From Rhizocola hellebori (GTDB lineage: Bacteria; Actinomycetota; Actinomycetes; Mycobacteriales; Micromonosporaceae): a DNA stretch of 64,000 bases. A model generated the notes under the pieces. It was given only the letters and a program-made list of their open reading frames with translations. It made no database searches and was not told the DNA's origin. This document shows positions 35,144-44,564 of the stretch, piece by piece; position 1 is the stretch's first letter, and each line of letters starts with the position of its first letter. Location: positions 395,466 through 459,465 of the forward strand of contig NZ_BONY01000001.1 in NCBI RefSeq assembly GCF_016862955.1. The letters run 5' to 3'. The position numbers and the translations under genes are program-made.

Positions 35144-38100
35144 TTAGCTCGGAACGGATACGAAGGTGAATGATCCGGGCGGCACTCGGTACACGGCGTA
35201 GTCACCGTCGAGCCGCACGAACTCGGCCCGGCGAGGCTCACGCACGACGCGCCCGCCTTGGCGCGGAACCCATATCTCGGCGGTGGTGTTGGGGGGCACG
35301 GACACCGAAAGCTCGAACCGGTTCGGCCCCTTGCTCCACTCTGAACGCACGATGCCTTGTGGCGTCTGATAGCTGCCCTTCACCGACGTCAGGTCGCCGA
35401 CAATCTTCGGCTGGATGACAAGTGCCCGGTAGGCGATGGAGCCGCTCGCTTCGCGGATGCCGGCCAGGCCGGTGTGGAACCATTCCTCGATCTGCGCCAA
35501 GATCATGTGGTTCTTGGAGTCACCGAGGTTCCAGCGTTCGCCCATCGTGGTCAGACCGTTGGGGTTGGCGGTGGTCGATGCCATGAAGAACCCGTAGCTG
35601 GGCTGCTCATCTTCCTGTATCAGGTCCCACAGCACATCGTCGCGCCCACCGGCGGCAAGGGCCCGGATGGTCGGGGCCATGCCGATGGTGCCGCCGCTGA
35701 AGTGCGGGCCGTCGCCGGAGGGATGGAAGGCGTACACGAGCTCGACGAGCGCGTCGAGGACGGCCTGGCGTTCGGTGTCGGGCACCAGCCCGGAGTCGAG
35801 CGCGAGCGCCTGCGCCGCCTGGGTGGCGCCGGTGGTTCCCGCGTCGCCGTCGGTGGTGTAGCGGCGCAGGGTGGTGTTGTAGAAGTGCGCGTGGAACGCG
35901 GCCTTGATCTCCTGCGCCAGCGCCTGGTAGCGCTGGGCGTCGGCCTGGTGGCCGGTCAGCTGCGCCATCGTGGCCAGCTTGCTGATCATGATGTAGTAGC
36001 CCCAGGTACCGGTGATGCGGCCCGACGTCTGGTCGGCGGAGACCCAGTCGGCCAGGGCGGCGTCGACGATGTGGGCGTCGGCGCCCGTCCCCACCTTTTG
36101 ACGCTGGACGTAATCCGCGAAGTCGATCATCTGGTCGTAATAGCGGCTCATCGTTTCGGTATCACCGTAAAGCTCATAGAGCATCGACGGCACGAGAATG
36201 ATCGCGTTGCCCCAGTTGATCTCATCGCCGAAGCGGCCGGTGTAACCCCAGTCGTAAACGGGGGTTTTGAGCGCCACGTTGCCCGCCATGGGGCTGTCGG
36301 CGATGGACTGTCCCTCGACCAGATGATGGATAGTGGTTTTCAGGTAGGCCGCGAGGTCGTAGTTGCGGTGGATGGAGCCCATGGGCATCGTGTAGTCGGC
36401 CGGGTAGGACAGTTTCTCGCGCCCGGGGCAGTCGGTGAACGTCGACATGATGTTGCTCGCGAACGAGTACCGGGCCATGGTGTGGATGCGGTTGATGCGC
36501 GCGTTGGAAGTGGTGACCGTGCCGGCCGTGGGCGTTGCCGCCTGCAAGCGCAGGCCCTTGATGGTGTCCTTGGTGGGCACGTAGCCCTCGGGCAGCCCGG
36601 TCAGCTGGATCCACTGCATGCCGAAGTAGTTGAAGTCTGGCGTCCAAACCTCCCCGTCGACCAGTCCCGCGGTGGTGTAGGTGTTGAACAGATCCACCCC
36701 ACGGCGCCCGCCGCCGCCCATCAGCGACTCCTGGTTCACGGTGCCGTCGGCGTTGAGCGACTCGGCCGGCGAAATCCGGATCGCGGTGCCGCCGGGAACC
36801 CCGCGGCCCAGACGCAGTTGCGGCCAACCAACGATGTTTTGCCCGAAGTCGAACACCCACGTGCCGGGCACCGGGTTCGTTACCGAAACGGGTGTGAACG
36901 TCTCCACCACTTTGACTGGTTCGGCGTTGCGGGCAACGAGCTTGGTGGCGAGGTTCGGCGGCGGGGCGATGCCCGCGTCGATCCAGCCCATGGCGGAGCC
37001 GTCGCGCCGTGTCGCCGTGGCCGAAAGGTCGGCGCGTGGCGCGTCCCAGCCGACTTGCTCGCGGCGCGCGTCGTAGTCGGCACCGGAATACCAGCCGTCG
37101 GTGACCAGAGCGCCCAGCGCGCTGCGCCAGCTGCGATCGGAGACGATGACCTCGCTGGACCCGTTGCTGTAGGCGATTTCCAGCCGCGCGATCAGGCGCG
37201 GGGTGACCGCCGCGCCTGCGCTCGGGTCGGAAGCGGCGATGTTGTTGCCCGAGCCGGTCACCGAGGCGCCGGCCGTGTGCGGCTTGGCCAGGCCGGGGGT
37301 GAACGTGATGCCGGTTCCGTCCGCGCCGGCCGTGCCGATCACCGTGATGGTCCGCGATTCGAGGCTGTCGCCGCCATTGCCCGTGTCGACGTTAATGGTG
37401 CCGCCGACGTGATAGTCGGCGACGCTGTCGAGTTTCACAGTCGTGGCGTTGGCCTCCGCGTCAGCGGCCAGGACGCCGTTTCCCTTGGGCTGGCTTTGCC
37501 ACCAGGAATAGGGCGACGTCCGGCCGACGGCCGGGTTGGTGACGCTGCGGCGAACATAGGCGGTGCCGTTTCCCAGCTGGACGCCGAAAGTGTTGTCGCC
37601 CTTGCGAAGCTTGCCGGTGATGTCGTAGGTCCGGTACTCGCTGGACAGCTGGTAGTTGGAGTTTCCCGGGGCGAGCACCTCGTCGGTGAGTTTCCTGCCG
37701 TTGAGGGTCGGCAGCTGCAGGCCGACACCGGACAGGTACAGGCGGGCGTTGCTGACCTGTTTACGCGGGTCGATGCTGAACTGGCGCGCGAAGATCGGCA
37801 TGGGCTGGGTCTCGGTCCGCCCCGGATACTCGATCCAGCGCGCCGCCCCCCAGTCGCTTTGCTTGAGCAGCCCCATTTCCCACGACGACGACTCGCTCCA
37901 ATCAGATGCTTTGTGGTCAGCGTCCCAGACCCGCACCTGCCAGACCACCCGCTGGCGGGAAGCCAGCTGTGGCCCGCCGTAGCGGACACCCGACTGGATC
38001 GCCGAGGCGACCTTGCCGGAGTCCCAGATCAGCCTGCCCTTTCTCAGGTTCGCTTCGCTGGTCGCGGCCTGGATCTGATAGGCGGTCTGCCGGTCGCCCG

Positions 38101-38359
38101 GGCAGGCCGCTCGCGAAAACGGCCGATAGCAGGGGTGAGCCGCGGCATGCCTCGTCTCAGCCATCTGCCATCCCAGCAAGGGATTGGTGTTGTCGATGCC
38201 CAGCGCCCTGCCGTGCCTGCCGTCAACCCGAAGGTTGACGACTTCGACATGGGGTTGGCCTCCGACGGCGGCGGCCGGGGTGGCGTTGAGTGCTTGCGAC
38301 ATGACCAGGGTCAATGACATCCCCAGCCCGGCGAGCACGCGATGCGTGGCTGTCGACAC
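35144..38359 (-). CDS. Secreted GH78 alpha-L-rhamnosidase (classic multidomain)
   Basis: 1071 residues. The signal peptide (VSTATHRVLAGLGMSLTLV..., cleavage near ATPAAA) is followed by Fn3-like VNLRVDGRHG ... GWQMAETRHA, a bacterial rhamnosidase N domain (ARLYLSGVG, YDITGKLRKGDNTFGV), and one inserted beta module plus one GITFTPGL repeat (~340-400). The concanavalin-like domain (WVFDFGQNIVGW) leads to the (alpha/alpha)6 catalytic domain with FTDCPGREKLSYPADY, MGERWNLGDSKNHMIL and a C-terminal beta sandwich. The GTG at 38359 follows GGAAGGAGTCACC. It hydrolyses terminal alpha-L-rhamnosides outside the cell. A hairpin abuts its ribosome site (38372-38398). Confidence 0.9.
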   Translation of the reverse strand: MSTATHRVLAGLGMSLTLVMSQALNATPAAAVGGQPHVEVVNLRVDGRHGRALGIDNTNPLLGWQMAETRHAAAHPCYRPFSRAACPGDRQTAYQIQAATSEANLRKGRLIWDSGKVASAIQSGVRYGGPQLASRQRVVWQVRVWDADHKASDWSESSSWEMGLLKQSDWGAARWIEYPGRTETQPMPIFARQFSIDPRKQVSNARLYLSGVGLQLPTLNGRKLTDEVLAPGNSNYQLSSEYRTYDITGKLRKGDNTFGVQLGNGTAYVRRSVTNPAVGRTSPYSWWQSQPKGNGVLAADAEANATTVKLDSVADYHVGGTINVDTGNGGDSLESRTITVIGTAGADGTGITFTPGLAKPHTAGASVTGSGNNIAASDPSAGAAVTPRLIARLEIAYSNGSSEVIVSDRSWRSALGALVTDGWYSGADYDARREQVGWDAPRADLSATATRRDGSAMGWIDAGIAPPPNLATKLVARNAEPVKVVETFTPVSVTNPVPGTWVFDFGQNIVGWPQLRLGRGVPGGTAIRISPAESLNADGTVNQESLMGGGGRRGVDLFNTYTTAGLVDGEVWTPDFNYFGMQWIQLTGLPEGYVPTKDTIKGLRLQAATPTAGTVTTSNARINRIHTMARYSFASNIMSTFTDCPGREKLSYPADYTMPMGSIHRNYDLAAYLKTTIHHLVEGQSIADSPMAGNVALKTPVYDWGYTGRFGDEINWGNAIILVPSMLYELYGDTETMSRYYDQMIDFADYVQRQKVGTGADAHIVDAALADWVSADQTSGRITGTWGYYIMISKLATMAQLTGHQADAQRYQALAQEIKAAFHAHFYNTTLRRYTTDGDAGTTGATQAAQALALDSGLVPDTERQAVLDALVELVYAFHPSGDGPHFSGGTIGMAPTIRALAAGGRDDVLWDLIQEDEQPSYGFFMASTTANPNGLTTMGERWNLGDSKNHMILAQIEEWFHTGLAGIREASGSIAYRALVIQPKIVGDLTSVKGSYQTPQGIVRSEWSKGPNRFELSVSVPPNTTAEIWVPRQGGRVVREPRRAEFVRLDGDYAVYRVPPGSFTFVSVPS

Positions 38360-38371
38360 GGTGACTCCTTC

Positions 38372-38398
38372 CTCGCCCGGCGCAATCAGCCGGGCGAG
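38372..38398 (-). promoter_or_regulatory. 5'-UTR hairpin next to the GH78 ribosome-binding site
   Basis: A perfect 10-bp inverted repeat (38372-38381 with 38389-38398, loop 7) directly precedes GGAAGGAG of the GH78 at 38359. It may influence translation or mRNA stability. Confidence 0.5.
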
Positions 38399-38429
38399 TA
38401 ATCGGATTTCAGTGTTTTCTGGCCGGACA

Positions 38430-38469
38430 GCGGGGTCACCGGTCATTCAGGGCGACCTGGTGACCCCGC
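38430..38469 (-). terminator. Terminator after the CUT1 binding-protein gene
   Basis: An 11-bp perfect stem GCGGGGTCACC (38430-38440) with GGTGACCCCGC (38459-38469) lies 33 bases after the stop codon at 38502. It marks the end of the CUT1-GH78 operon. Confidence 0.65.
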
Positions 38470-38501
38470 CCGGCCACGGAGACCGGCCGCGGGCGTGGCG
38501 G

Positions 38502-39761
38502 TCAGGCTCCGGCCTTGTAGTTGGTGTCCATGGCGGCGAGGACCTTGTCCGGTGTGGACTGTCCACTAAAGATTTCCTGCAGACCGCTGAGCATGGTCTG
38601 CTGCACCTTGGCGTTAGGCCACAGCTGGTCCATGAACGGGACAGTGCGGCCGTCGTTGATGAACTTCGCTACCTCGGCCAGCGAGGGATCGATGGTGTAG
38701 CCGGTGTTCGGCAGGGCCGGCAAGCTGCCCTGCTTCTTGTTGAACACGGACATGCCTTCCGGCGACATGATGTAGCTGATGAACTTGAGCGCGAGTTCCT
38801 TGTTCTTGGCCTTGGCGTTGACGCCATATCCGGCGCCTGCCGCGCCGGGGATGAAGAACTTGGCCGGATCGTCGGTGGCGGGCAACGCCTTGAGCACGAA
38901 CGTGCCCGCGGGGTTCTTGCCCTTGAGCAGGGCGACCACCCAGTTGCCCTGGATGATGCCCAGCGTCTTGCCGGTCGCCGCGAGGTCCTGGCTGGCCTCA
39001 TAACTGGTGCCCAGCCCGTTGGCCTGGAAGCAGCCGGTCTTTTCCATCTCGATGTACTTGGCCATCGCGGTGCGCCATTCCGAGTTGGCGAAGGTGGCCT
39101 GGCCCGCCTGCATCTTCGTGTCGAAGTCCTTGTCGGCGGAGTAGACGGTGGTGGCCACCAGGGCGTACAACGCGATCTGCGTCACCCAGTTGTCCTGGTT
39201 GCCCAGAGCGAAGGCCGGCGTTCCCTTGGCCGCAGCGGCCTTGCAGAAGGCCAGAAGTTCGGTCCAGGTGGTGGGCGCGGTCAGCCCGGCCTTGCTTAAC
39301 GCCTCCTGGTTGTAGATGGCGCCGATCCCGTTGAGCCCGAAGACGGCGTTGTAGGTCTTTCCGTCGTACTGGGTTACTCCCTTGACGCCCGCGGGCAGCT
39401 TGGAGGCCCACGGCTGGCTCGACAGGTCGAGCAGGTAGCCCGGTTTGGCCAGAACGTAGGTGGCGCCAGGGTTTCCGTTGCCCGGCCAGACCGACATCAC
39501 GTCGGGCGCGGTTCCGGAGGCCAGCTGAGTGCGGATCTGCTGCTGGTACTGGTCTGCGCCACCCGTGGTGAAGTTGACCTTCACACCGGGGTTGGCCGCC
39601 TCGAACGCCTTAACGACGTCTTCGATAGAACCTTGATCCACCGACGCCAGGGTCAGCACCTTGGAGTCGCCACTTTCGGCATCGGGGCCACCGCTACAAC
39701 CGGTCAATACGGTGGCGGCTGTCAACGCCGCCAAGACGGCCGAGGGGATGCGTATGTTCAT
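38502..39761 (-). CDS. CUT1 sugar ABC transporter substrate-binding lipoprotein
   Basis: 419 residues. The lipoprotein signal MNIRIPSAVLAALTAATVLTGC has lipobox LTGC. The family 1 extracellular solute-binding fold shows VVKAFEAANPGVKVNF, PDVMSVWPG, YNAVFGLNGIGAIYNQEAL and LALKFISYIMSPEG. The ATG at 39761 follows CAGGAGACAAT. It is the last gene of the operon permease-permease-GH78-binding protein, an unusual place for the binding protein. A partial LacI-type site (39782-39793) just upstream may give it extra promoter activity. The ligand is probably a rhamnosylated oligosaccharide, by context. Confidence 0.9.
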   Translation of the reverse strand: MNIRIPSAVLAALTAATVLTGCSGGPDAESGDSKVLTLASVDQGSIEDVVKAFEAANPGVKVNFTTGGADQYQQQIRTQLASGTAPDVMSVWPGNGNPGATYVLAKPGYLLDLSSQPWASKLPAGVKGVTQYDGKTYNAVFGLNGIGAIYNQEALSKAGLTAPTTWTELLAFCKAAAAKGTPAFALGNQDNWVTQIALYALVATTVYSADKDFDTKMQAGQATFANSEWRTAMAKYIEMEKTGCFQANGLGTSYEASQDLAATGKTLGIIQGNWVVALLKGKNPAGTFVLKALPATDDPAKFFIPGAAGAGYGVNAKAKNKELALKFISYIMSPEGMSVFNKKQGSLPALPNTGYTIDPSLAEVAKFINDGRTVPFMDQLWPNAKVQQTMLSGLQEIFSGQSTPDKVLAAMDTNYKAGA

Positions 39762-39781
39762 ATTGTCTCCTGCGAGGAAAG

Positions 39782-39793
39782 AGAACGGTTTCA
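39782..39793. promoter_or_regulatory. Imperfect LacI-type site before the CUT1 binding-protein gene
   Basis: On the minus strand TGAAACCGTTCT resembles the TGAAACGTTTCA operators, with a one-base shift in the second half. It lies in the 36-base gap between the GH78 and binding-protein genes. Confidence 0.4.
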
Positions 39794-39797
39794 ATCA

Positions 39798-42530
39798 CTA
39801 ATCGGTGAAGGTGCCGCCAGGCGCGACGGCGGTGAGGGTGTAGCGGCCGGACGTCAGCCGCAGGATTGCCCCCGCGGCTGACGCCTCGACCCCGAGAACC
39901 CCGGGCTGGTCCGCCGCGACCGCGTCGCTTTCGCGCACGCTGCCCGGCTCGGGTGTGGGGATCTCCAGTGATGCTGTGCTGCCGGGCGGCACGGTGACCG
40001 TCACCGTGATCCGGCCATCCGCGATCGACCATCCGCAGGCGACCTGCCCCCGCACGGTCTCCTGCTCTGCGCGGGCCCAAGTCAGCTTGCCGCCGGGCAG
40101 TGGCCGCAGCAGCAGCTCGCGATAGGCCACCGACCCGGACGCCTGGTCGATGCCGGCGACCCGGCCGAAAAGCCAGTCTCCGACGCTGCCGAGGCTGTAA
40201 TGGTTGAAGGAGTTCATGGTGGCCGATTGGAATCCGCTGTGGTCGGTCCAGCCGTCCCAGCGCTCCCAGATCGTCGTGGCACCGTGGCGGATCGAGTACC
40301 CCCACCCAGGGAACTCCGTCTGGTGCAGCAGGGCGTAGGCCAGATCGGCCCTTCCGTGGTCGGCCAGGACCGGGCACAGCAGCGCCACCCCGACGAATCC
40401 GGTGGTGAGTTTGTTGCCCCGTTTCTCGATGTCGGCGGCCAGATGTTCGACCGCCTTCGGCACCAGTTCCTGCGGCAGGAGCCCGAAAGCCAGCGCCAGC
40501 AAATATCCGGTCTGGGTGCCGCCTTCGACCGTTCCGTCGTCACCGACGTAGGACTCGATGAATGCGGCGCGGATCGCCGTGTGCAGGGCCTGATGTTGTG
40601 CCGCCTGTTCGTGGCGGCCCAGCACCTCGGCGGCTTGCGCGACGATCTGCGTGCTGCGGGCGAAGTATGCCGTCGACAGCAGGTCTCGCGGGGTGGTGAC
40701 CTCGAGCTGCAGCCAGTCGCCGTAGGAGTTTCCGGTGCGATGCCGCCACCGCAGATCGGGGTTGTGCCGCTTGATATGTGCGACCCAGGCCGCCATCGCG
40801 TCGAAACAGCGCTCAAGCACACGCCTGTCGCCATACGTGCGCCACAGATGCCAGGGGATGATCACGGCACCGTCGCCCCACGCGGGCGCCGCCTCGCGGC
40901 TCAGCGAAACGACCGGGGCGACATCACGGAACGCGCCGCCAGCGTCCTGCCCGTCGACGACATCGCGCATCCAGCGGGCGAAAAACGCTGACACGTCGGC
41001 ATTGCGGCTCGCGGTCGGGGTGAATATCTGGGCGTCGGCCAGCCAGCCGAGGCGCTCGTCGCGCTGCGGGCAGTCGGTGGGCACCGCCACGAAGTTGCCG
41101 CGCTGCCCCCAGGCAATGTTGGACTGCAGCTGGTTGACCATCTGGTCGGAACACTCGAAATGCCCTGTCCACGGTGTGTCGCTGTGCAGGACACGGGCCA
41201 CCACATCGGTTCCGGCGAGCTCACCGGGATAGTTGTCGACTTCGAGGTACCGGAAGCCGTGAACGGTGAACTGCGGCTCGAACACCTCGACCTGCTCGCC
41301 ACCGGCGGTGTAGACATCGGTGGCCCGGGCACGGCGCAGGTTGTCCAGGTAAAGCTCGCCATCGGTGAGGATTTCGGCGTGCCGCAACACGATCCGTCGC
41401 CCAGCTGCAGCGTCTCGCACGGTCAGCCTGACCCGGCCGACCAGATTCTGCCCAAAGTCGACGATGAACCGCCCGGCCCCACGCCGGTTCACCTGCATCG
41501 CCGGCAGATCACGGGTGACGCGCACCGGATGGTCCGGCTCGGCCACCAACGGCCCGGGTTCGGTGTCGAGCACGGCCACCGGCTGGAAGCCGTCCCCGCC
41601 ACCGGGGGAGTCCCAGCCGGCAACATGCTCGCGCGCGTCGAAGTGCTGACCCATCAGCAAATCGGCGGACCTGATCGCTCCAGGACTTTCAGCCCAGCCG
41701 CCGTCGGTGGCGACCACCCGCTGCGAGCCGTCGGCGAAGTCGATGACGAGCTGGGCCAGAAATCCCGGGCACTCACCGTAGTGCTGCGCCGGGCGGCGCG
41801 GGTCGAAGCCGACATGCCCGCACCACCAGCCGTCGGCGACGATGGCGCCCAGCGCATTACGCCCTTCCCGCACCAGGGAGGTGACGTCGTAGGTTTGGTA
41901 TTGAAGCCTTTGCTGGTACTCGGTCCAACCCGGCGCCAGCTCGGCGTCGCCCACGCGCGAGCCGTTGAGCCGGGGTTCATAGATGCCGTGCGCTGTCGCG
42001 TACAGCCGGGCCCGCACCGGCGGCTGCGCCAATTCGAACTCGCGGCGCAGGTACAACGGCGGTGCCTCAAAACCGTTGGCCTCTTCGGGTTCGCGGTCCT
42101 GCGGCGGGTCGACATGGGGCAGGCTCGCCGGGTCACGGCCGATCCAGACCGCGGTCCAATCGTCGCGGCGCAGCAGACCGGTCTCGAACCAGCTCTGCGC
42201 CTGGCCCGCTGCGGCTCCCGTCTCGTCCCAGACCTCCACGCGCCAGTGGTATCGCGTGGCCGACTGCAGCACCGGGCCGTCCCACCGCACGAGCAGCCCA
42301 TCGCCGGACTCACGCCGGCCGCTGTCCCACAGCAGGCGTGTCGCGTCGTCCAGATCGGCGACCCGTTGCGCGGCAGTGATTCTGTAGGCGCTCTGCGCGG
42401 CGCCGCGCCGGTCGCTTTGCAGCTTCCAGGACAGCCGGGGGTGATGCTCCCCCACCCCCAACGGTTCATGCCTCTGCTCGGTCTGCAAGCCGTAAGGGCG
42501 AAGCAGGTTCTGTTCCAAGGTGTGTGTCAT
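39798..42530 (-). CDS. Cytosolic GH78 alpha-L-rhamnosidase in the CUT1 operon
   Basis: 910 residues without a signal peptide. The full classical order is an Fn3-like N domain (RPYGLQTEQRHEPLGVGE), rhamnosidase N domain (ARLYATAHGIYEPRLNGSR, GWTEYQQRLQYQTYDVT), concanavalin-like domain (FIVDFGQNLVGRVRL), (alpha/alpha)6 catalytic domain and C-terminal beta sandwich. The catalytic-site motifs are canonical: VPTDCPQRDERLGWLADAQ, WGDGAVIIPW, TIWERWDGW and NHYSLGSVGDWLF. The ATG overlaps the permease stop (ATGA). Encoded between importer genes, it should cleave imported rhamnosyl-oligosaccharides to free rhamnose for RhaI. It is distinct from the three secreted GH78 enzymes. Confidence 0.94.
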   Translation of the reverse strand: MTHTLEQNLLRPYGLQTEQRHEPLGVGEHHPRLSWKLQSDRRGAAQSAYRITAAQRVADLDDATRLLWDSGRRESGDGLLVRWDGPVLQSATRYHWRVEVWDETGAAAGQAQSWFETGLLRRDDWTAVWIGRDPASLPHVDPPQDREPEEANGFEAPPLYLRREFELAQPPVRARLYATAHGIYEPRLNGSRVGDAELAPGWTEYQQRLQYQTYDVTSLVREGRNALGAIVADGWWCGHVGFDPRRPAQHYGECPGFLAQLVIDFADGSQRVVATDGGWAESPGAIRSADLLMGQHFDAREHVAGWDSPGGGDGFQPVAVLDTEPGPLVAEPDHPVRVTRDLPAMQVNRRGAGRFIVDFGQNLVGRVRLTVRDAAAGRRIVLRHAEILTDGELYLDNLRRARATDVYTAGGEQVEVFEPQFTVHGFRYLEVDNYPGELAGTDVVARVLHSDTPWTGHFECSDQMVNQLQSNIAWGQRGNFVAVPTDCPQRDERLGWLADAQIFTPTASRNADVSAFFARWMRDVVDGQDAGGAFRDVAPVVSLSREAAPAWGDGAVIIPWHLWRTYGDRRVLERCFDAMAAWVAHIKRHNPDLRWRHRTGNSYGDWLQLEVTTPRDLLSTAYFARSTQIVAQAAEVLGRHEQAAQHQALHTAIRAAFIESYVGDDGTVEGGTQTGYLLALAFGLLPQELVPKAVEHLAADIEKRGNKLTTGFVGVALLCPVLADHGRADLAYALLHQTEFPGWGYSIRHGATTIWERWDGWTDHSGFQSATMNSFNHYSLGSVGDWLFGRVAGIDQASGSVAYRELLLRPLPGGKLTWARAEQETVRGQVACGWSIADGRITVTVTVPPGSTASLEIPTPEPGSVRESDAVAADQPGVLGVEASAAGAILRLTSGRYTLTAVAPGGTFTD

Positions 42531-43348
42531 CCCTTCAGTCCTCCGGCGAAACCGTTGATGATGCTGCGCTGCAACGCGAAATAGATGGCCAGAATCGGCA
42601 CGATGCTGATCACCAATGCGGCGAAGATGAGGTTCCAGTCCGACACGTACTGCCCGACGAACCCGGCGATCGCCACCGGCATGGTCTGCTGCGCGCTGCC
42701 GCTCAGATACAGCAGCGGGGTGAAGAAGTCGTTCCAGACCGAAACCGCGTTGAGCACCAACGCTGTCACCGTCACCGGTTTGAGCATCGGGAACACCACG
42801 AACCGGAAGGCCTCAAGCGAGGTACACCCGTCAATGAGCGCCGCGTCCTCGAAGTCGCGGGGCAGGGCACGCAGGAATCCCACGTAGAGGAAGACGGTGA
42901 ACGGCACCTGAAGGCCGGAGTAGAACAGGATCAGCGCCCATGCCGAGCCGAGCAGACCCAGATCGCGCATCGTCTGGTACAGCGGCAAGGTCGCGAGCTG
43001 GAAAGGCAGCACCAGCCCCAGCATGATCAGCAGGAACATCCCGCGCGACCAGGCGGCAGTCGCCCGCGCCAGCGGGTAAGCGGCCAGCGACGAGATGGCC
43101 AGCACGACAATGACGCTGCCGACCGTCACCAGCATGCTGTTGAGTAGCGCACCGCCCAGGCCGCCCTCCTGCCACGCCTGCGCGAAGTTGTCGAACGTGG
43201 GCGAGGTGGTCGGCCGGATCGGCGACGACGTGTCCGACGGCGCCCGCAGGGCCAGGTTGACCAGAACGTAAATCGGAAAGCCGATAACTGCGGCTATCGC
43301 GACCATGGCCAGTTCCAGCCCGAAGGTGCTCCAGCGATAGCGGTTCAC
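42527..43348 (-). CDS. CUT1 sugar ABC transporter permease (MalG-type)
   Basis: 273 residues with six predicted membrane segments. The binding-protein-dependent permease motif EAA...G is seen as EDAALIDGCTSLEAFRFVVFPMLKP. It overlaps the adjacent permease and the GH78 gene by ATGA junctions on both sides, so the operon is tightly coupled. No ATPase gene lies in this operon, as is usual for actinobacterial CUT1 systems energised by a shared MsiK-type ATPase. Confidence 0.93.
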   Translation of the reverse strand: MNRYRWSTFGLELAMVAIAAVIGFPIYVLVNLALRAPSDTSSPIRPTTSPTFDNFAQAWQEGGLGGALLNSMLVTVGSVIVVLAISSLAAYPLARATAAWSRGMFLLIMLGLVLPFQLATLPLYQTMRDLGLLGSAWALILFYSGLQVPFTVFLYVGFLRALPRDFEDAALIDGCTSLEAFRFVVFPMLKPVTVTALVLNAVSVWNDFFTPLLYLSGSAQQTMPVAIAGFVGQYVSDWNLIFAALVISIVPILAIYFALQRSIINGFAGGLKG

Positions 43349-44304
43349 GACGCTGCCCTCTCGTTGCGGGCCAGGAAGAAGTACTGCCCGGTGGAGGCGA
43401 CCGCGACGATGATGGTGAGCACCACCGCGAGCGCGATGCTGTAGCCGAACTCCCCCAACGTGAAGGCGTCCTTGTAAATCAGCGTCGAGATGGTGTCGGT
43501 GGCGTGCCCCGGCCCGCCCCCGGTCAGCGCGTACACCTGGTCGAAAAGCTTGATACCGCCGATGATCGACAGCATCAGGTTGATGGTGAACGCCGGAGCC
43601 AGCAGCGGCCGGGTGACCGACCAGAACCGCCGCACCCGCCCGCCCCCGTCAATGGCTGCCGCTTCATAAATTTCTTTGGGTACCGATTGCAGCCCGGCCA
43701 GGAAGATGACCATCGAATAGCCGCCGAACTGCCACACGATCACCGCCACGATCGACCACAGCGCCAGCTCCGGATCGCCGAGCCAGTTCTGCCGCCACGA
43801 GTCGAGCCCCACCGCCCCCAGCAGGCTGTTGACCGCGCCCTCCGGCCCGAGCAGGTTGCGCCACAGGTAGGCGGTCACGATCGGGGTCACCACCGCCGGG
43901 GCGAAAAGGAACACCCGCAGCACATTGCGTGACTTGATGATGGTGTTCACCCCGAGCGCCAGCAGCAGCCCGAACCCGTTCTGGATGATGGTGATCGCCA
44001 CCGCGATCAGCAGGGTGTGCCAGATCGCCTGCATCGCATCGGGATCGCTGGTCATGTCGGTGAAGTTGCGCAGGCCGATGAAGGCGTAGTTCGGGTCCAG
44101 ACCGTCCCAGTCGGTGAAGGCGTAGTGCACGCCCCTAGCGCTGGGCACGAGGACGACGAAGGCGAACAGCACCATCGCTGGCAGCGCGAACCACCACGGC
44201 GGGCTGACCCGGCTGCGGCCGGGGGTGACGGCAATCGGATCGGGAGCAACCGGATCAGGAGCCTGAACGTTCGGGGCGTCTATCACTGGCGGGTCTACTT
44301 TCAT
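43345..44304 (-). CDS. CUT1 sugar ABC transporter permease (MalF-type)
   Basis: 319 residues. A Pro-rich cytoplasmic N-terminus (~1-35) precedes six membrane segments. The EAA loop is EIYEAAAIDGGGRVRRFWSV. It is the first gene of the CUT1-GH78 operon. The start ATG (44304) directly abuts the LacI operator at 44305, leaving no room for a Shine-Dalgarno. The transcript may be near-leaderless, or translation may start at a later codon. It partners the MalG-type permease. Confidence 0.9.
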   Translation of the reverse strand: MKVDPPVIDAPNVQAPDPVAPDPIAVTPGRSRVSPPWWFALPAMVLFAFVVLVPSARGVHYAFTDWDGLDPNYAFIGLRNFTDMTSDPDAMQAIWHTLLIAVAITIIQNGFGLLLALGVNTIIKSRNVLRVFLFAPAVVTPIVTAYLWRNLLGPEGAVNSLLGAVGLDSWRQNWLGDPELALWSIVAVIVWQFGGYSMVIFLAGLQSVPKEIYEAAAIDGGGRVRRFWSVTRPLLAPAFTINLMLSIIGGIKLFDQVYALTGGGPGHATDTISTLIYKDAFTLGEFGYSIALAVVLTIIVAVASTGQYFFLARNERAAS

Positions 44305-44316
44305 TGAAACGTTTCA
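44305..44316. promoter_or_regulatory. LacI-type operator at the CUT1 operon start
   Basis: Perfect palindrome TGAAACGTTTCA adjacent to the first start codon of the CUT1 operon and identical to the site at 19873. Confidence 0.7.
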
Positions 44317-44438
44317 GTTCATGGTCGCGCAGAGCCAATGCCAACGCGGTACGACCAGGTCCCGCACTGCTTGGCGGATCGTCGTGACTCCGGGGGCAGT
44401 GCCGCTCTGCCAGGCGTCCAGCCAGGCACATTTGCAAT

Positions 44439-44452
44439 GGGGAACGTTTTCC
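44439..44452. promoter_or_regulatory. LacI-type operator, central site of copy B
   Basis: GGGGAACGTTTTCC, midway in the divergent region and identical to 20005-20018. Confidence 0.6.
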
Positions 44453-44549
44453 AAAATGTTTCGACCGACACTAGGAGGTCATGTCAGCGGCGTCAAGAGG
44501 TAGGCAAGATCCCCGGGGTGGGCAACGAACATCAACCGCCCTAGACTCT

Positions 44550-44564
44550 GGGCAACGTTCCCCG
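44550..44564. promoter_or_regulatory. LacI-type operator near the LacI start
   Basis: GGGCAACGTTCCCCG ends 18 bases before the LacI ATG and resembles 20095-20109. The position fits autorepression. Confidence 0.55.

Noticed and set aside
35357..38317. 986-residue plus-strand frame
   Set aside because: Shadow opposite a well-supported GH78 gene; no motifs, and composition follows GC-rich third-position bias of the other strand.
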